Shown piece after piece: positions 47,049 to 57,716 of a DNA stretch of 64,000 nt. The notes under the pieces are model-generated. The model saw nothing but the letters and a program-made list of their open reading frames with translations. It was not told the DNA's origin and ran no database searches. The stretch comes from Cerrena zonata (taxonomy: Eukaryota > Basidiomycota > Agaricomycetes > Polyporales > Cerrenaceae). The stretch covers positions 372,001 to 436,000 of the forward strand of contig JASBNA010000020.1 of assembly GCA_038087015.1 (NCBI GenBank), read 5' to 3'. Position numbers and translations under genes: made by a program. Numbering within the stretch: position 1 is the stretch's first letter; each line of letters begins with the position of its first letter.

Positions 47049-48540
47049 TCAATCGATATTTTTAAAGTATGACCCCTTTAGAACTGTGTATATAGATGGT
47101 CTATGGTATGGATGAGGGTGTAAACACTGTTCAACACACTTCCAAAAATCATCAGGCATCATTTCAGGTTGGCTTGGACGTTCACCTAGTAATATTTGTT
47201 CAGTAGCCCCCATAGAGAAATATTCAGGAAATGGGATGGCTTCTGTGAATATCTGAGAAAAGCGAAGTCAGCAAGGTTCAATACCTACTAGAAAGATCAC
47301 ATTACCTCAATGCAGACCAGCCCAAATGAGAACATATCAGAGAATGTGGATGGGTTCGCTCCCCCGAGAACCTCCGGAGCAGTCCACCTATCACTCTGTT
47401 CACATCCACGTACACTGTCTTCACTCCAGTATTTGCGGAAACGGCTCATTCCGATGTCGGTAATCTGGGCAACATTCTCATCCGAAATAAGGATCTTATC
47501 CTAGAGCACCTCGTCGTCAGATATACCGAATAAGGACAATTTGATTGAAGATGCCGTACCCCTCTCAAATTCCCATGGCACTCACGACATCTGTGCATGT
47601 AAAAGAGTCCGTTGGCTATATCCAATATCTGCAGATATGTCGAAAACGGTGATCTTGTAACAACATTTGAACAAACTTACCCATCTCATTCGCTGTTTGA
47701 CGTCAGCCTGCACATCAGGTTGCTTGCAAGTAACATCGAATATTTCCTCGTTCACGCCACGGAAGTATGAGCGTAGGCTGTCTCGCTTCCGCTAGTAGCC
47801 CATAAATGGGTAGGATATTGGGATGGCGAAATTGTCGCCACTCTAAGCATGCTAGGTAGAATTCCTGATAGTTTCTTAGTATGCACCAGTAGATCTGCAG
47901 CTTGCCTCCTACATTTTGTACGATCTGTCGTTTACTAGGTCCTATTAACTCCCAGCCGATTATGAGGATCCGTTTGACAGCAACTTTCTTCTTTTGATAT
48001 TCACTTGTGAACACTTGTGTTTGAGAGCCTCCACGCATAACTGTTAGATTGGATTTAGGACTCAATGGAGGATTGATCTTGACGAAGAAATGGGAAGGAT
48101 ATTGGCCAGACAGTTCAGACAGTTTCACCATAGACTGCACTAGTCGGACACCAGGCGATAATGGGATTCCCCAATCTGTCTCAGTAGCAGAGATATCAAT
48201 GTTATGATCTAAAAACTGGAATTAGGATACGTCAGCCACACGTCACGGTCCCGGGGATACAGATCGAGATTATTACCTCTTGTACAATATCAAGGGCTCT
48301 CCTGGCGTTTTTCCCTTGTAGACTTTCGAGCTCGTTCGTTGCCTCGCTGTCATTATCTAGGAGTCTGTTTACAAGTTGTAACACACGGGCACGGCTGATT
48401 CGTGAAGGGATGAAGACTGCGGAATCGAAAATGCTGGCAGAACTGACTGCTGAAAGAACCGCTTTGCTTCGCACCACACTGGCTGCGAACCTACTTTTCA
48501 CTTGAGATAGAAACGATCGACTTTTTCCATTGGTGTCCAT
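47049..48540 (-). CDS. Pseudokinase A (TKL-like), one frame break
   Basis: Six exons (48277-48540, 47913-48215, 47681-47864, 47560-47628, 47306-47500, 47049-47252), all phase 0, for about 405 aa. The N-terminal helical region (ESLQGKNARRALDIVQEFLDH) precedes a kinase-like domain. It keeps the beta-3 lysine (KKVAVKRI), HPNILPIYG, ITDIG in place of DFG, RWTAPEVLGG and DMFSFGLVC. The catalytic loop reads CHGNLRGDKIL, so the HRD/HGD aspartate is Asn. Exon 3 is 184 nt where every other exon is a multiple of three. An extra base at plus 47723 makes GCAACC-stop where the sister copy D reads CAACCTGAT. It is nearly identical to copy D at 62551 in the opposite orientation. Confidence 0.7.
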
Positions 48541-49648
48541 ACTTGCAAGTCAACGATTGATCTGTTTGAAAGTACGACTTCAAGTTCAACGATCAATGAG
48601 TCTGAGTTGGGAAGTTTAACTTCCTCCAGTGCTAGCGCCGAGGGCCAGCGTACGCAAATGTATATACGTACAGGATTACTTAAGAAACAACTATCTTCCT
48701 TTCTTGAGGTTCCCTTGCTTGCAAGGGCTCTCTGCTGGGGCTTATTGCATGTAACCCGGTTCAATCCGACTTCCGTAACTCTCCGGGCCCCGTGCGGGCC
48801 GCAGGGGCGCTTGCTCCGTGCTCACTTCGAGCAAAGTATATGTTTTGTACTACCTTGGATAATACATACATGGGCTCAAGGACAGCTTAGCAAAATATTT
48901 TGGAGCGACAGTGTGTCCATGAACCTAGCTTTTATGCCATAAACTACGCCATGGAACACCAGGACAATGTTCTACCCCTCTTTGACGGTCCCTCCAGCTG
49001 CGAACCGACTTGTGTGAACTTGAAGAAATGATAGCGGGAGGTTCTGGAGACTATCTTCCAAATAACAGAGGCTGGAACCGAGCTTAGGTTCTTTTTGACC
49101 TGCATTGGCATTACAACATCGTCAAAGAGCATCACCAATGCTGTAGATACTCAGGAAAAGAGGTATTTGTAAAAATATGAAGCATAAGTAAACATGGTAA
49201 TGATCTGATTGAACCTGAAATGGACTGGATATGTATCTCTCATAATGTATTGGGGGACAGTAGCTAATATCTGGAATGGGTAGGGGACAAGATAATATAA
49301 ATATTGGTGCATTGAAAACTTTCAAGAGAGAACACTACTCCAATCCTCACGCATTTCAAGGTAACAACATTCAAATTATCTTCAGCCTTATCCCTTTGGC
49401 ACAAGCAAGGGATCTAGCCGACGTCCCCGGCGGCATTTCCTCTAGTCTGGTTCTAACGGCCTATTTTCAACATGCGTGTACGTTCATTATATTCGGAATA
49501 ATCGACTATTAGAACTACAGACATAGCAGATATCGTAAGATGTTAGGGTATACTACACACACGAACTAAAGCTACAATATCCATCCACAAAAAGAACAAA
49601 GAGGGGTATAGTGAACGAAATGGATAGGAATAAAGGTTACAGTCATAA
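48541..49648. other. Intergenic, no gene
   Basis: Upstream of pseudokinase A and downstream of the Gly/Ser-rich protein gene. There is a GC-rich patch at 48781-48815. No coding frame is supported. Confidence 0.4.
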
Positions 49649-50753
49649 TCATAGCATATTCATGAAAAAGCATAAAGTCCATATAAGTCCGAGAAGGCCC
49701 ATTGCCGGAGATTGAGACATAGAGGCAAAACTGAAAGTGGTTGTAGTAGCCGCATCAACTAACGGAACTGAGTCGCCGATAGTTTGGTTCAAACAATTTA
49801 GAAGAGTGGTGTCGGCCCAACTTGGTATAGGAACATCGGGGCCAGTGGAGTTGTCCTGGAGAGCCGTGGTATCGTTGTATCCATCCAACGTCAGGACGAC
49901 ACTGCTCGCTCGGTAATATTGAATCGCTTGTTCCGCGCGGGGCGCAGATGGATCAGAGGTATTGAGGAGTACGGGTACCCTTGAGAAATTCTGAGCAATA
50001 CCAGTGCAGGTCGTGGAAATGGTCTCGATGAGGGCCGTCACTGTGGTATTGTCGGACAAAACATGGAAGGTGCTGTTTGTGGTATTTGAAGCGAAATTTG
50101 CCACAGTCATTGGCCCTCCGGGTCTGTCTGGGTTATCTGAGTTGCCGTACTAGAAGGATTGAATTTGTGAGATAAGACGAAGACAGCGAGGCGTATGTGA
50201 GGTTTTAATTACCTCGTGATTGTATAAGTAGGCACCACCGTAACCTAAACCACCTCCCCATACGACGGGCCAGAAGAAGAATGGGAAGCCGAGGCCACCC
50301 ACACCTCGACCAACACCACCATATGCTGATGGATAGCCACTGCCATATGTCCTGGACAAAGGGTTGTGTAAACACGAGTAAACTAATTTAAACCATTGAA
50401 AGAGAAACATACCTTGATCCATAGACATCGGCTCGTGAGCCGCCACCTTGTGAACGGCCAGCAAAAGCTGCACCAGCTGGGATGGTAGAGATGCGACCAC
50501 CTCCATTGCTAAATGATGAAACGGTTGAACCAGATTTTGGTGATTTACCAGAGACGGAGACAGGTGCACTGGAGTGACCACTGCTACTACTACTTCCGCC
50601 TTTCGATGACGATGAAGAAGATGAGCCTTTACTTGATGAACCTCCACTACGAGACCCACCTCCTGATTTACCTCCGCCTCCTCCGCCTTTGGCGCCTCCT
50701 CCCTTACGGGGGAAGATCCGTTGGCGGGGAATGCTTATACCAGGGACGTACAT
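49649..50753 (-). CDS. Gly/Ser-rich surface protein, likely GPI or C-terminal membrane anchor
   Basis: 326 aa in three exons (50413-50753, 50213-50351, 49649-50149), GT-AG and in frame. The N-terminal third is low-complexity Gly/Ser/Lys (KGGGAKGGGGGGKSGG, then SSSKGSSSSSSSKGG). A Tyr/Gly-rich segment follows with a hydrophobic core (GFPFFFWPVVWGGGLGYGG). The next 120 residues carry many N-glycosylation sites (NTT, NST, NFS, NDT, NQT) and two or more Cys. The C-terminus is a hydrophobic run after a small-residue stretch (SMSQSPAMGLLGLIWTLCFF), which fits a GPI signal. No clear N-terminal signal peptide is seen, so topology is uncertain. Function unknown. Confidence 0.68.
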
Positions 50754-51168
50754 CTTGTGTGGGGTATGTTTTCTGACAAGAGTTGTTAAGAATGCATCCT
50801 ACTTATAGTGTTTCGACTCACTGATGCTGTGAAAGAAAGTACCGAAAAGTGTGTAATAGTAGTCAGGGGCTAAGGTGTCGAACAAATGGCTGGACCTTCG
50901 GAGTCTACTTAACCTCGCTTAACCGCCATGGAATGGGGCTATGTAGTAATTTGTTACACTGCCTCGATCTTCTTCAGATCTTATAAGCCACGTCATATCT
51001 CTTCGATTACGTAACTCATACACCATTTGAACCACACTATTAATTTGACGATGTAAGTACTAGCTACAAATACCGACTCGGAGGATGATCCAAGGTTTTC
51101 AGTATTCAAGTACTCAGTGCTCATCTCTGCTTCTGGGCCGTCGTCTTAGATGATAATGCTTACAGGGA
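50754..51168. other. Intergenic, no gene
   Basis: Upstream region of the Gly/Ser-rich protein gene and 3' flank of the small secreted peptide. No coding frame is supported. Confidence 0.35.
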
Positions 51169-51339
51169 TTACTCATACATTCTACACAGCCCGGCCCCAG
51201 TCTCCATACAACGACGGGCGCACGTTTCGATGCCGCTGCCGAGCATTCCGATAGAGTTATCCCGGAGGCTTGGCCTTTGACACACTTGGCATTCCAAGAT
51301 AGAAACAAAGAAGACAGAAACAAAGAATATTTCTTTCAT
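51169..51339 (-). CDS. Candidate small secreted Cys-rich protein
   Basis: An uninterrupted 56-codon frame. It starts with MKEIFFVSVFFVSILECQVC, a credible signal peptide, and continues to a short mature peptide with five cysteines (ECQVC, ETCARRC, GLCRMYE). Size and composition fit small secreted effector-like proteins of fungi. There is no homology evidence, the Cys number is odd, and the frame may be part of a spliced gene, so this is only a candidate. Confidence 0.35.
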   Translation of the reverse strand: MKEIFFVSVFFVSILECQVCQRPSLRDNSIGMLGSGIETCARRCMETGAGLCRMYE

Positions 51340-52292
51340 TGCTATCCTATCTTCACTACACACTGCTTCTCACTTCGTATATCGAGGATATATTTACCGA
51401 CACTCATGTCAGGGCAAATAATTGGGCCAATGATTTGCCCGAATAGTCTGTACTTCATTGGCCCGACCCAAATCGGATAGAAATATAGTCATAGCATTGT
51501 CCGACGCCAATGCTATTTGGGTTCCCTTTTATGTAGTTGGGTCAGATTATAGAGGCGTGGTCCGAGTCGAGAGGCAATCGACAATCTCGGCATGAGAGGT
51601 ACCGGGTTTAGCAGTCAGTAAGTCGGAGCTATACTTTCTAGATGATCTTGGAGAGAAGATCTTTGCACATAGCAGAATGTTGTTAAGGAGTCATGGGTGT
51701 GTTTCTGCCAAAGAACTTGTCATATCGTCGAAAGGGCGGCGTTCTGATACGCAAGTGTCAAGAAAATGTGGCCTTATCGGGAACAGACTGTCCGTCTAAC
51801 GATCGAGCCTCTGGTCTGAGAAGACACTTTAAGGCACGACAGTAAACACCCATGATCATTCGCCAGAACACAAGGCTATCCAACTTACCCATGGGGACTT
51901 GCCTACCATGTGATGTTATACAGCCATCATGGACGGCATGAGAATTAGGCAGGGTCCATATGTTTCCTGTATCTGGAAAGAGACAATAAGTACTGAACGA
52001 GCCCTAAACAGAGATAAACATATCCCGCGTTCCGTTTGGCAGTGAGCGTTAGCCCGATACCATTACGCCACACTGCCCGAGTAAAATTGAGTATGAGGTT
52101 ACGACATCTCTTTTGGCCTTCCGTAAAAAGAAATATGTGAAATGAATAGTCACGTCCAAAAACAAACATATTGTCCTGGCCTACCTTTTTCCCGATACAC
52201 TCCAATACGCCACACCACATACTCCAAAAACAAAAACACAGATTCAATTCAATTCTGCCGAACACTGCACTCCTGGAATCTAGACCTCCGGG
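51340..52292. other. Intergenic, no gene
   Basis: AT-balanced sequence with several TTGGGCC/GGCCCGA-like short words near 51420-51480. No supported frame. Confidence 0.35.
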
Positions 52293-53335
52293 TCAAAGGT
52301 ACAGTTCTCCTTTCATCGTAACCAACACCTCTCCTTGTAACGCCACACGCCCAGCACCCTCGCCCTCTTCACGAAGCCACTGCACTTTCAGATCCCCGCC
52401 TCTACGACTGACCTGTTTGGCCAACATCTGATCTCCACCTTTCCCTGTTTTCTCTGCCCAGTATGTGGTCAATGAACAGTGGGCGGAGCCACAGACATGA
52501 TCCTCTGGTATGCCATGTACGGGGGCGAACATTCGAGAATGGAATAGGGAATCGCCTCGAGTTGAGGCACTGGTGATGATATTGGTGTTGTAGTTCGATT
52601 CCGCCTAGATGGTATCATGGATCATGTCTGGTCAGTCAAAAAACCAGTACTGATGGCTGATACCGATAGTGCTCGTATGTTGGGAGCGTGCCATCATATA
52701 TCAAGTTTCAAGGCGTGGTAGAGAAAGAGACTCACGAATACAGAAGTATCAACCGCTCTCCCACCAAGATCATCCTTCTCATCAATTTCTGCGATAAATT
52801 GATGTCCGAACCCCTCCCCTCCTCTCCCAACAAATTTGACGTTCACAGGAGGTAGACCGAAGGCTCTCTGGACAACACCTTTCAACCTTCTGGCCTCGTC
52901 ACCATCGAGAGGGTTGTGCCTGCGAAGCAGGAGGGTGATCTCAACCCATTCACCCACTTTCTTCGCGATGAGTTTTCCCTCCATTTGTGGCGATGAAGGT
53001 GAGGAGTAGTGACAGAGGATGGTACCAAACCCAGAGGAGAATATCGCACCGGCGGCAGCGAGGGTTCCGTGTCCACAGAGGAAGATTTCATCCGTGATTG
53101 TGAACCACCGAACGCGGTATGCATGCTCTGTCGCGTTTGTGGGCTGTGAATCTGAGGGGAAGATAAAAGTGGCGATAGGCTGATTGAAATTCTTTGCTAT
53201 ATTGAGCAATGTTTCTGTGGGTAGATCAAAGTCGAGGAAGATTATAGCCGCGGGGTTTCCTCCAAAATGGTTTTTAGAGAATGCGTTGGCTATCACGAAA
53301 GATGCCGTTTTGGATTGGGTCTGAGCGATCGTCAT
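52293..53335 (-). CDS. PhzF-family isomerase-like protein
   Basis: About 303 aa in two clear exons (52736-53335, 52293-52604) with frame kept across the 131-nt intron. That intron is long enough to hide a small exon. The PhzF/DapF-like fold is indicated by FSKNHFGGNPAAIIFL, YRVRWFTITDEIFLCGHGTLAAA and the second-lobe signature GIPEDHVCGSAHCSL..YW. Family members catalyse proton-shift isomerisation; the substrate here is unknown and no phenazine genes are nearby. The segment that usually contains the catalytic Glu (consensus SETAF) reads QPIATF. Confidence 0.82.
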
Positions 53336-54934
53336 TATGACCTATCGTATGTGGTGAAGCGATTGAAATGCGAGATAAAAATGGTGTCTTAAGGTACTTG
53401 GATCTGGGCGAGTCATAAAAGTACCAGTTAGTATTAATTATAAGTCGAGTCATACGACCGCTTATGTGATTACTCACTTGGCGACGTCCTTGAACCAGTC
53501 GTTGATCTCTGTTATCCTTTCCTTAGAAAGAATATATATCTATCGGAGACCGTCGGGTAAGAGGATGTGCTGACAGGTGTGCTGACTGCATTGCAGTCTG
53601 AGCATTCAACTTATCCGCAACAGGAAGACGGTATTTTCCGAGAACGCGTTTACCCAAGGAATTGGTAATTGGTATGAACGATACGATCGTAGTACCATGA
53701 GTGGACTATTATAATCGAATAGGGTAAGGTTATGGTCAGAAAGAAGGAGGTACAACGGATGCACTGCCTTTCACGGCGTGGACAGTGTGGAGAAATTACC
53801 AGATTTGACATGCTCGTCCAGAAAAGGCAAGCGCTTTGGTGGCGGCAATACACTACTACGTCGAAGCATACTTTAGAAGCTCGAAGAGAAAAGACTGAAC
53901 TCTAAGAAGTAGATGGATAGCCCCCTCAAAGGGTGTTAACCCTTTAAGTTGTATTTCCCTAACACCGAAGATGGCTGTCCTACTTTAAGCTCCCTTCTAT
54001 AGAACCCTGACGTTCCTTGGTGGTTGAAGTTCAAGTTGGTTAGCTCAGGTGAGACGAGCGAAGAAACAAAGAACAAAGTCCGTCCACTCAAATTGCAGTG
54101 TATCTAGTAGTCTCCTTTACACCAAGGTTCCTTCTATCAGACCAGGACCAACTTTGAATACCTAATCTGTCTACCACCGTGGTTATTACGGTCACGATCG
54201 GTGTCCATCCCTTATTGGGTGAGTAAACCATGTCACTAAACGTATAAAAGCAAATAAGAATAGAGATGACTGACAGGGAGCATATGCGGTGTTATACGTA
54301 TGCTTTCGTCTTGTACACAAACTCTTCTCAGACAAGTCGTAAATTAGGCAGTGCATAAGAGTTTCCAGATTTGTGAAGGCTTGCCCATAAAAGGCAAGCA
54401 CTTCCTCATCTATAGTCAAGGCTGTATCATCGCCGTCGAGATACAGCAAGACCCTTCACCACGGAGATAGGCCGGAGTTGTTAGAAGCTGTGAGACGACT
54501 GCGAGACTTATTTTTACGCCTTCCAGTCGGGATCCACACTGTATTTGTGTTTGGGTGTCCTACAATCGTACTTGCGTAGCTATTTCTCTGCATATGCGAT
54601 GCTATATCAGGAATCTCATAATACTTTTACTATGCACACTAGTGATAGAAGCGAGGAAGAGCTGCGAGGCAATGTTAACAGGTGTGCTTACAATTCCAAG
54701 AGTCCGATGCCGCCACATATGGAACTCAACTAAGTTCATTGTCAGAAAAGAAGGCCCGTAGTTTGCGTATCAAGATCACAAGATTCGCCACAATAGCCAT
54801 AATTACCATAGTCATTGCATAGCATTGCAAGGGAGGAGGAAAACGTAGATGAGGATAATGAGACATGACTATAGCACACCATACAGAGCAAGCCACATAG
54901 AGAGTAAGAAGTACTGCCACCGAGAGTTGGTGTT
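53336..54934. other. 1.6 kb without a recognisable gene
   Basis: Several motif-free short frames. A 7-bp perfect inverted repeat (AAAGGGT and ACCCTTT) sits near 53928-53945. Sequence before 54935 is the 3' flank of RPS6. Confidence 0.4.
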
Positions 54935-55894
54935 TTAAGCGGTCCTGAAAATTCGAGTGAACATGTTAGTTCTCTTATTTGAACGAGTATAAGTATATGA
55001 GGGATAACGCACTTCTTGTGTGATGCCTTGACGGCGGCGACCTTCTCCTTCTTCTCGGCAATACGCTTGGCGAGGAGAGCGTCGTACTCGGTCTTCTGTT
55101 CCTTCTGGTGCTCGAGCCTGCGGCGCTTGAGGGAACGCAAGTGACGGCGACGTTGGAGACGGACGGGGGTGACCAATCGTTGGATTTTGGGGCTGTATTT
55201 CACCTAATCGTTAGAACCTCAGGGAGCAAAACTCATAGTAATAGAGACTTACGCCTTAGTGTAAGGCTTAGCGTTCTCCTTCTTTGCGCTCTTAACCTCC
55301 CGACGAACAACGTATTTCCTGACATCGTCTTCCTTCGACAAGTTGAAGAACCTCCTGATCTTGGTTGCTCGCTTGGGCCCGAGACGCTTGGGGAGGACGT
55401 TGTCGGTCAATCCCGGGATATCGTTCTCGCCCTGCTTGACAATGACAACAGAGAGAACAGCAATATCGGGGCCGACAATGCAGCCACGGACGGATTTGCG
55501 CTTGCGCTCACCAGTGCGGCGGGGGCGGTAGCACGAGTGACCGTCGGACAGAAGGAGACGGACACGGTGGGGAAGGAGGACACCCTGCTTCATGGGGAAA
55601 CCCTGCTTGTCGTTACCGCCGGTAATACGGAGAATGTAACCTTTCCATTCGTCACCGAGGGAGTCGGCAGGGACTTCCTGAGCGATCCTCTTCTCGTAGA
55701 AGACACGGCTGCAAATCAAGAGTTCCGTTAATTAACGTCGCTTGATATTCGAGGTTGGATTTTGGCGTACTATTTCTTCTCATCATCGTAGTCGATGGTC
55801 TTTTGTTCCCCAGTGGCGGGGTCTGGTGATGTTGTCAGATTCGTTGAAAAGTGGACACTTTGAGGGTAAACTTACTGGCAACGTTGATCTTCAT
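54935..55894 (-). CDS. rps6: 40S ribosomal protein S6 (eS6)
   Basis: Small-subunit ribosomal protein, 238 aa in five exons (55876-55894, 55771-55822, 55253-55708, 55013-55192, 54935-54944). It begins MKINVANPATG and continues through [54 protein letters not shown] and [11 protein letters not shown]. The basic C-terminal helix ends in ASHKKTA. The first and last coding exons are tiny (19 and 10 nt). It is divergently paired with RPS13, 377 bp apart. A rearranged pseudogene copy lies at 61330-62040. Length and sequence are normal. Confidence 0.96.
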
Positions 55895-56271
55895 GCTATA
55901 CGCAGAAGAAGAACACAAGAAAAATGAGTACGGGGGTCAATATACGACTGACAAGCAGAGTGTCGCTACCTTGTGGTATGGGTCCTGTCTCCGTCGGCGT
56001 TGACGACGTCGAGGCAAGTCTTGAGGTGGTGCCGGGAAGGAGGCGCTAAATCAAACGACCTGCAGCCCAGAATGGAAATTAGAGTTTAAAACTGTATAGT
56101 TCTGCAAGCCACCAAGCGCCGGTGCAGTGTTCCGTTTTCGATAGCGTACCCGACGAGCTCAACGCCCGACTCGACGCCAACACTCCTCAAGACTCCCCCT
56201 CTTCAAAAAATTTGTACGTTGCTGTTGTCGGAATGCTGTTGTTTTGTCGCTAATCTGTCTGTAGAATCACA
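55895..56271. promoter_or_regulatory. Shared divergent promoter of RPS6 and RPS13
   Basis: A 377-bp gap separates the two start codons. It contains a C/T-rich block (about 56191-56212) shortly before RPS13, as is usual for ribosomal protein promoters. Co-regulation of the pair is inferred from this head-to-head layout. Confidence 0.5.
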
Positions 56272-56858
56272 ATGGGTCGTATGCACGCTCCCGGAAAGGG
56301 CATTTGTACGTGGACATGAATCGGTACTCAATGTGCTGAGCATGATCTGAATTGAATCGTTTCCTCTTTGGAAAACTTTAGCGTCCTCCGCACTTCCTTA
56401 CCGTCGCGCTCCCCCTTCGTGGCTCAAGACCACCCCCGAGGATGTTGTTGACCACATCGCCAAGTTGGCTCGCAAGGGCCTTACCCCCTCCCAGATCGGT
56501 GTTACCCTCCGTGACTCGCACGGTATCCCCCAAGTCCGTTTCGTCACCGGTAACAAGATCCTCCGTATCTTGAAGACTAACGGTGCGTTGTTATAAAGTT
56601 GCACAATATGCTAGTCGGTCTCATTATTTTTTGCTAGGTCTTGCTCCCCAAATCCCCGAGGATCTCTGGCACCTCGTCAAAAAGGCTGTTGCTGTCCGCA
56701 AGCACCTCGAGACCAACCGCAAGGACAAGGACTCCAAGTTCCGTCTCATCTTGATCGAGTCTCGTATCCACCGTCTTGCTCGTTACTACAAGACCAAGCA
56801 GCAGATTCCCCCGTCGTTCAAGTACGACTCGGCTACTGCTTCCACTCTCATTGCTTAA
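56272..56858 (+). CDS. rps13: 40S ribosomal protein S13 (uS15)
   Basis: Small-subunit ribosomal protein, exactly 151 aa as in other eukaryotes, in three exons (56272-56305, 56382-56582, 56638-56858). It starts [20 protein letters not shown] and continues through [38 protein letters not shown] and [14 protein letters not shown]. It ends near STLIA. Codon choice is strongly C-ending, as expected of a highly expressed gene. Confidence 0.97.
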
Positions 56859-57716
56859 ACGACCCCGGTGTGGTCGTTTTGATTGGGTTGAGCTCTTCGA
56901 GTATAGGAGGATGCGTATGCAAGTCGAGCACTGTTTTATGTCTTTTATTGCTGTCTCTTTCATCCATGATGCAATGCAAAATAACGCTATGCGCTATCTC
57001 TATAAAATTTTAGGATCACTGTGTTGCTCTCTATTAGTGGCATTCACTCGTCTTTGAAGTTAGTGGGTTTTGACTTCGTGGAACCATGAGACAGTGCACG
57101 TCTAGAGATGTCGTCCAGAATCATCCAAGTACCGTTTCACTGTGTGCCTCTATTGAAAGCTTGAAGAAGTTTTAGATCTCTGCCTACGTCTCTACTGGGT
57201 GTCAGCTATTGAACTGTTCATTGGCAGGTAATGTCGCTATAATACTGTTTCTTCCTTTTTGATAGCTCCAGGTGGAAAATGAATGCCGGCTCTATGATTC
57301 TGTGCTTTTCCGACTAGTGATTATATCAGCAGTAGTAGATGGGGACTTCTTCCGTACTGATTAAGTCAAATTCCATCCTTTTTACTCAACTAGTAGTGTG
57401 CATATTTCGTTTTACAAAACAAGAAAAAAAGGGGGCTCAGCGCATACGGTGTATCGTTGTAGTGCCGAATGCACGATTTGCGTTTCGACACCTTCAAGAA
57501 CTTAAAGGGGACACACGGTCATGCAAAGGGAAATCTATACATCTCTTTCAATTCGAGTGAAAAAAAATACCTTACCCATGATTATCGATTAGGTATGGTT
57601 GAATTAAATACTGAGGCTTGAGCGCTATCGCAACTTGTTCTGTACCACAAGGTGCACTGCCTTGAACTTAGACTTGAACCTGACGTATTCAACACCCTTC
57701 GCTTGTTATGAACGTT
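56859..57716. other. Intergenic, no gene
   Basis: RPS13 3' flank and upstream region of pseudokinase B. No coding frame is supported. Confidence 0.4.

Noticed and set aside
5843..53335. A biosynthetic gene cluster made of SDR, AKR and PhzF-like enzymes
   Set aside because: The three are 17-30 kb apart, separated by housekeeping genes, and no core synthase or terpene cyclase is present.
53928..53945. Short perfect inverted repeat as a terminator or mobile-element end
   Set aside because: Only 7 bp, single copy, no flanking target duplication; expected by chance at this scale.
55108..55731. 207-codon plus-strand open frame
   Set aside because: Antisense to RPS6 exons 3 and 4. Its repetition at 61574-61954 on the other strand is explained by the RPS6 pseudogene.
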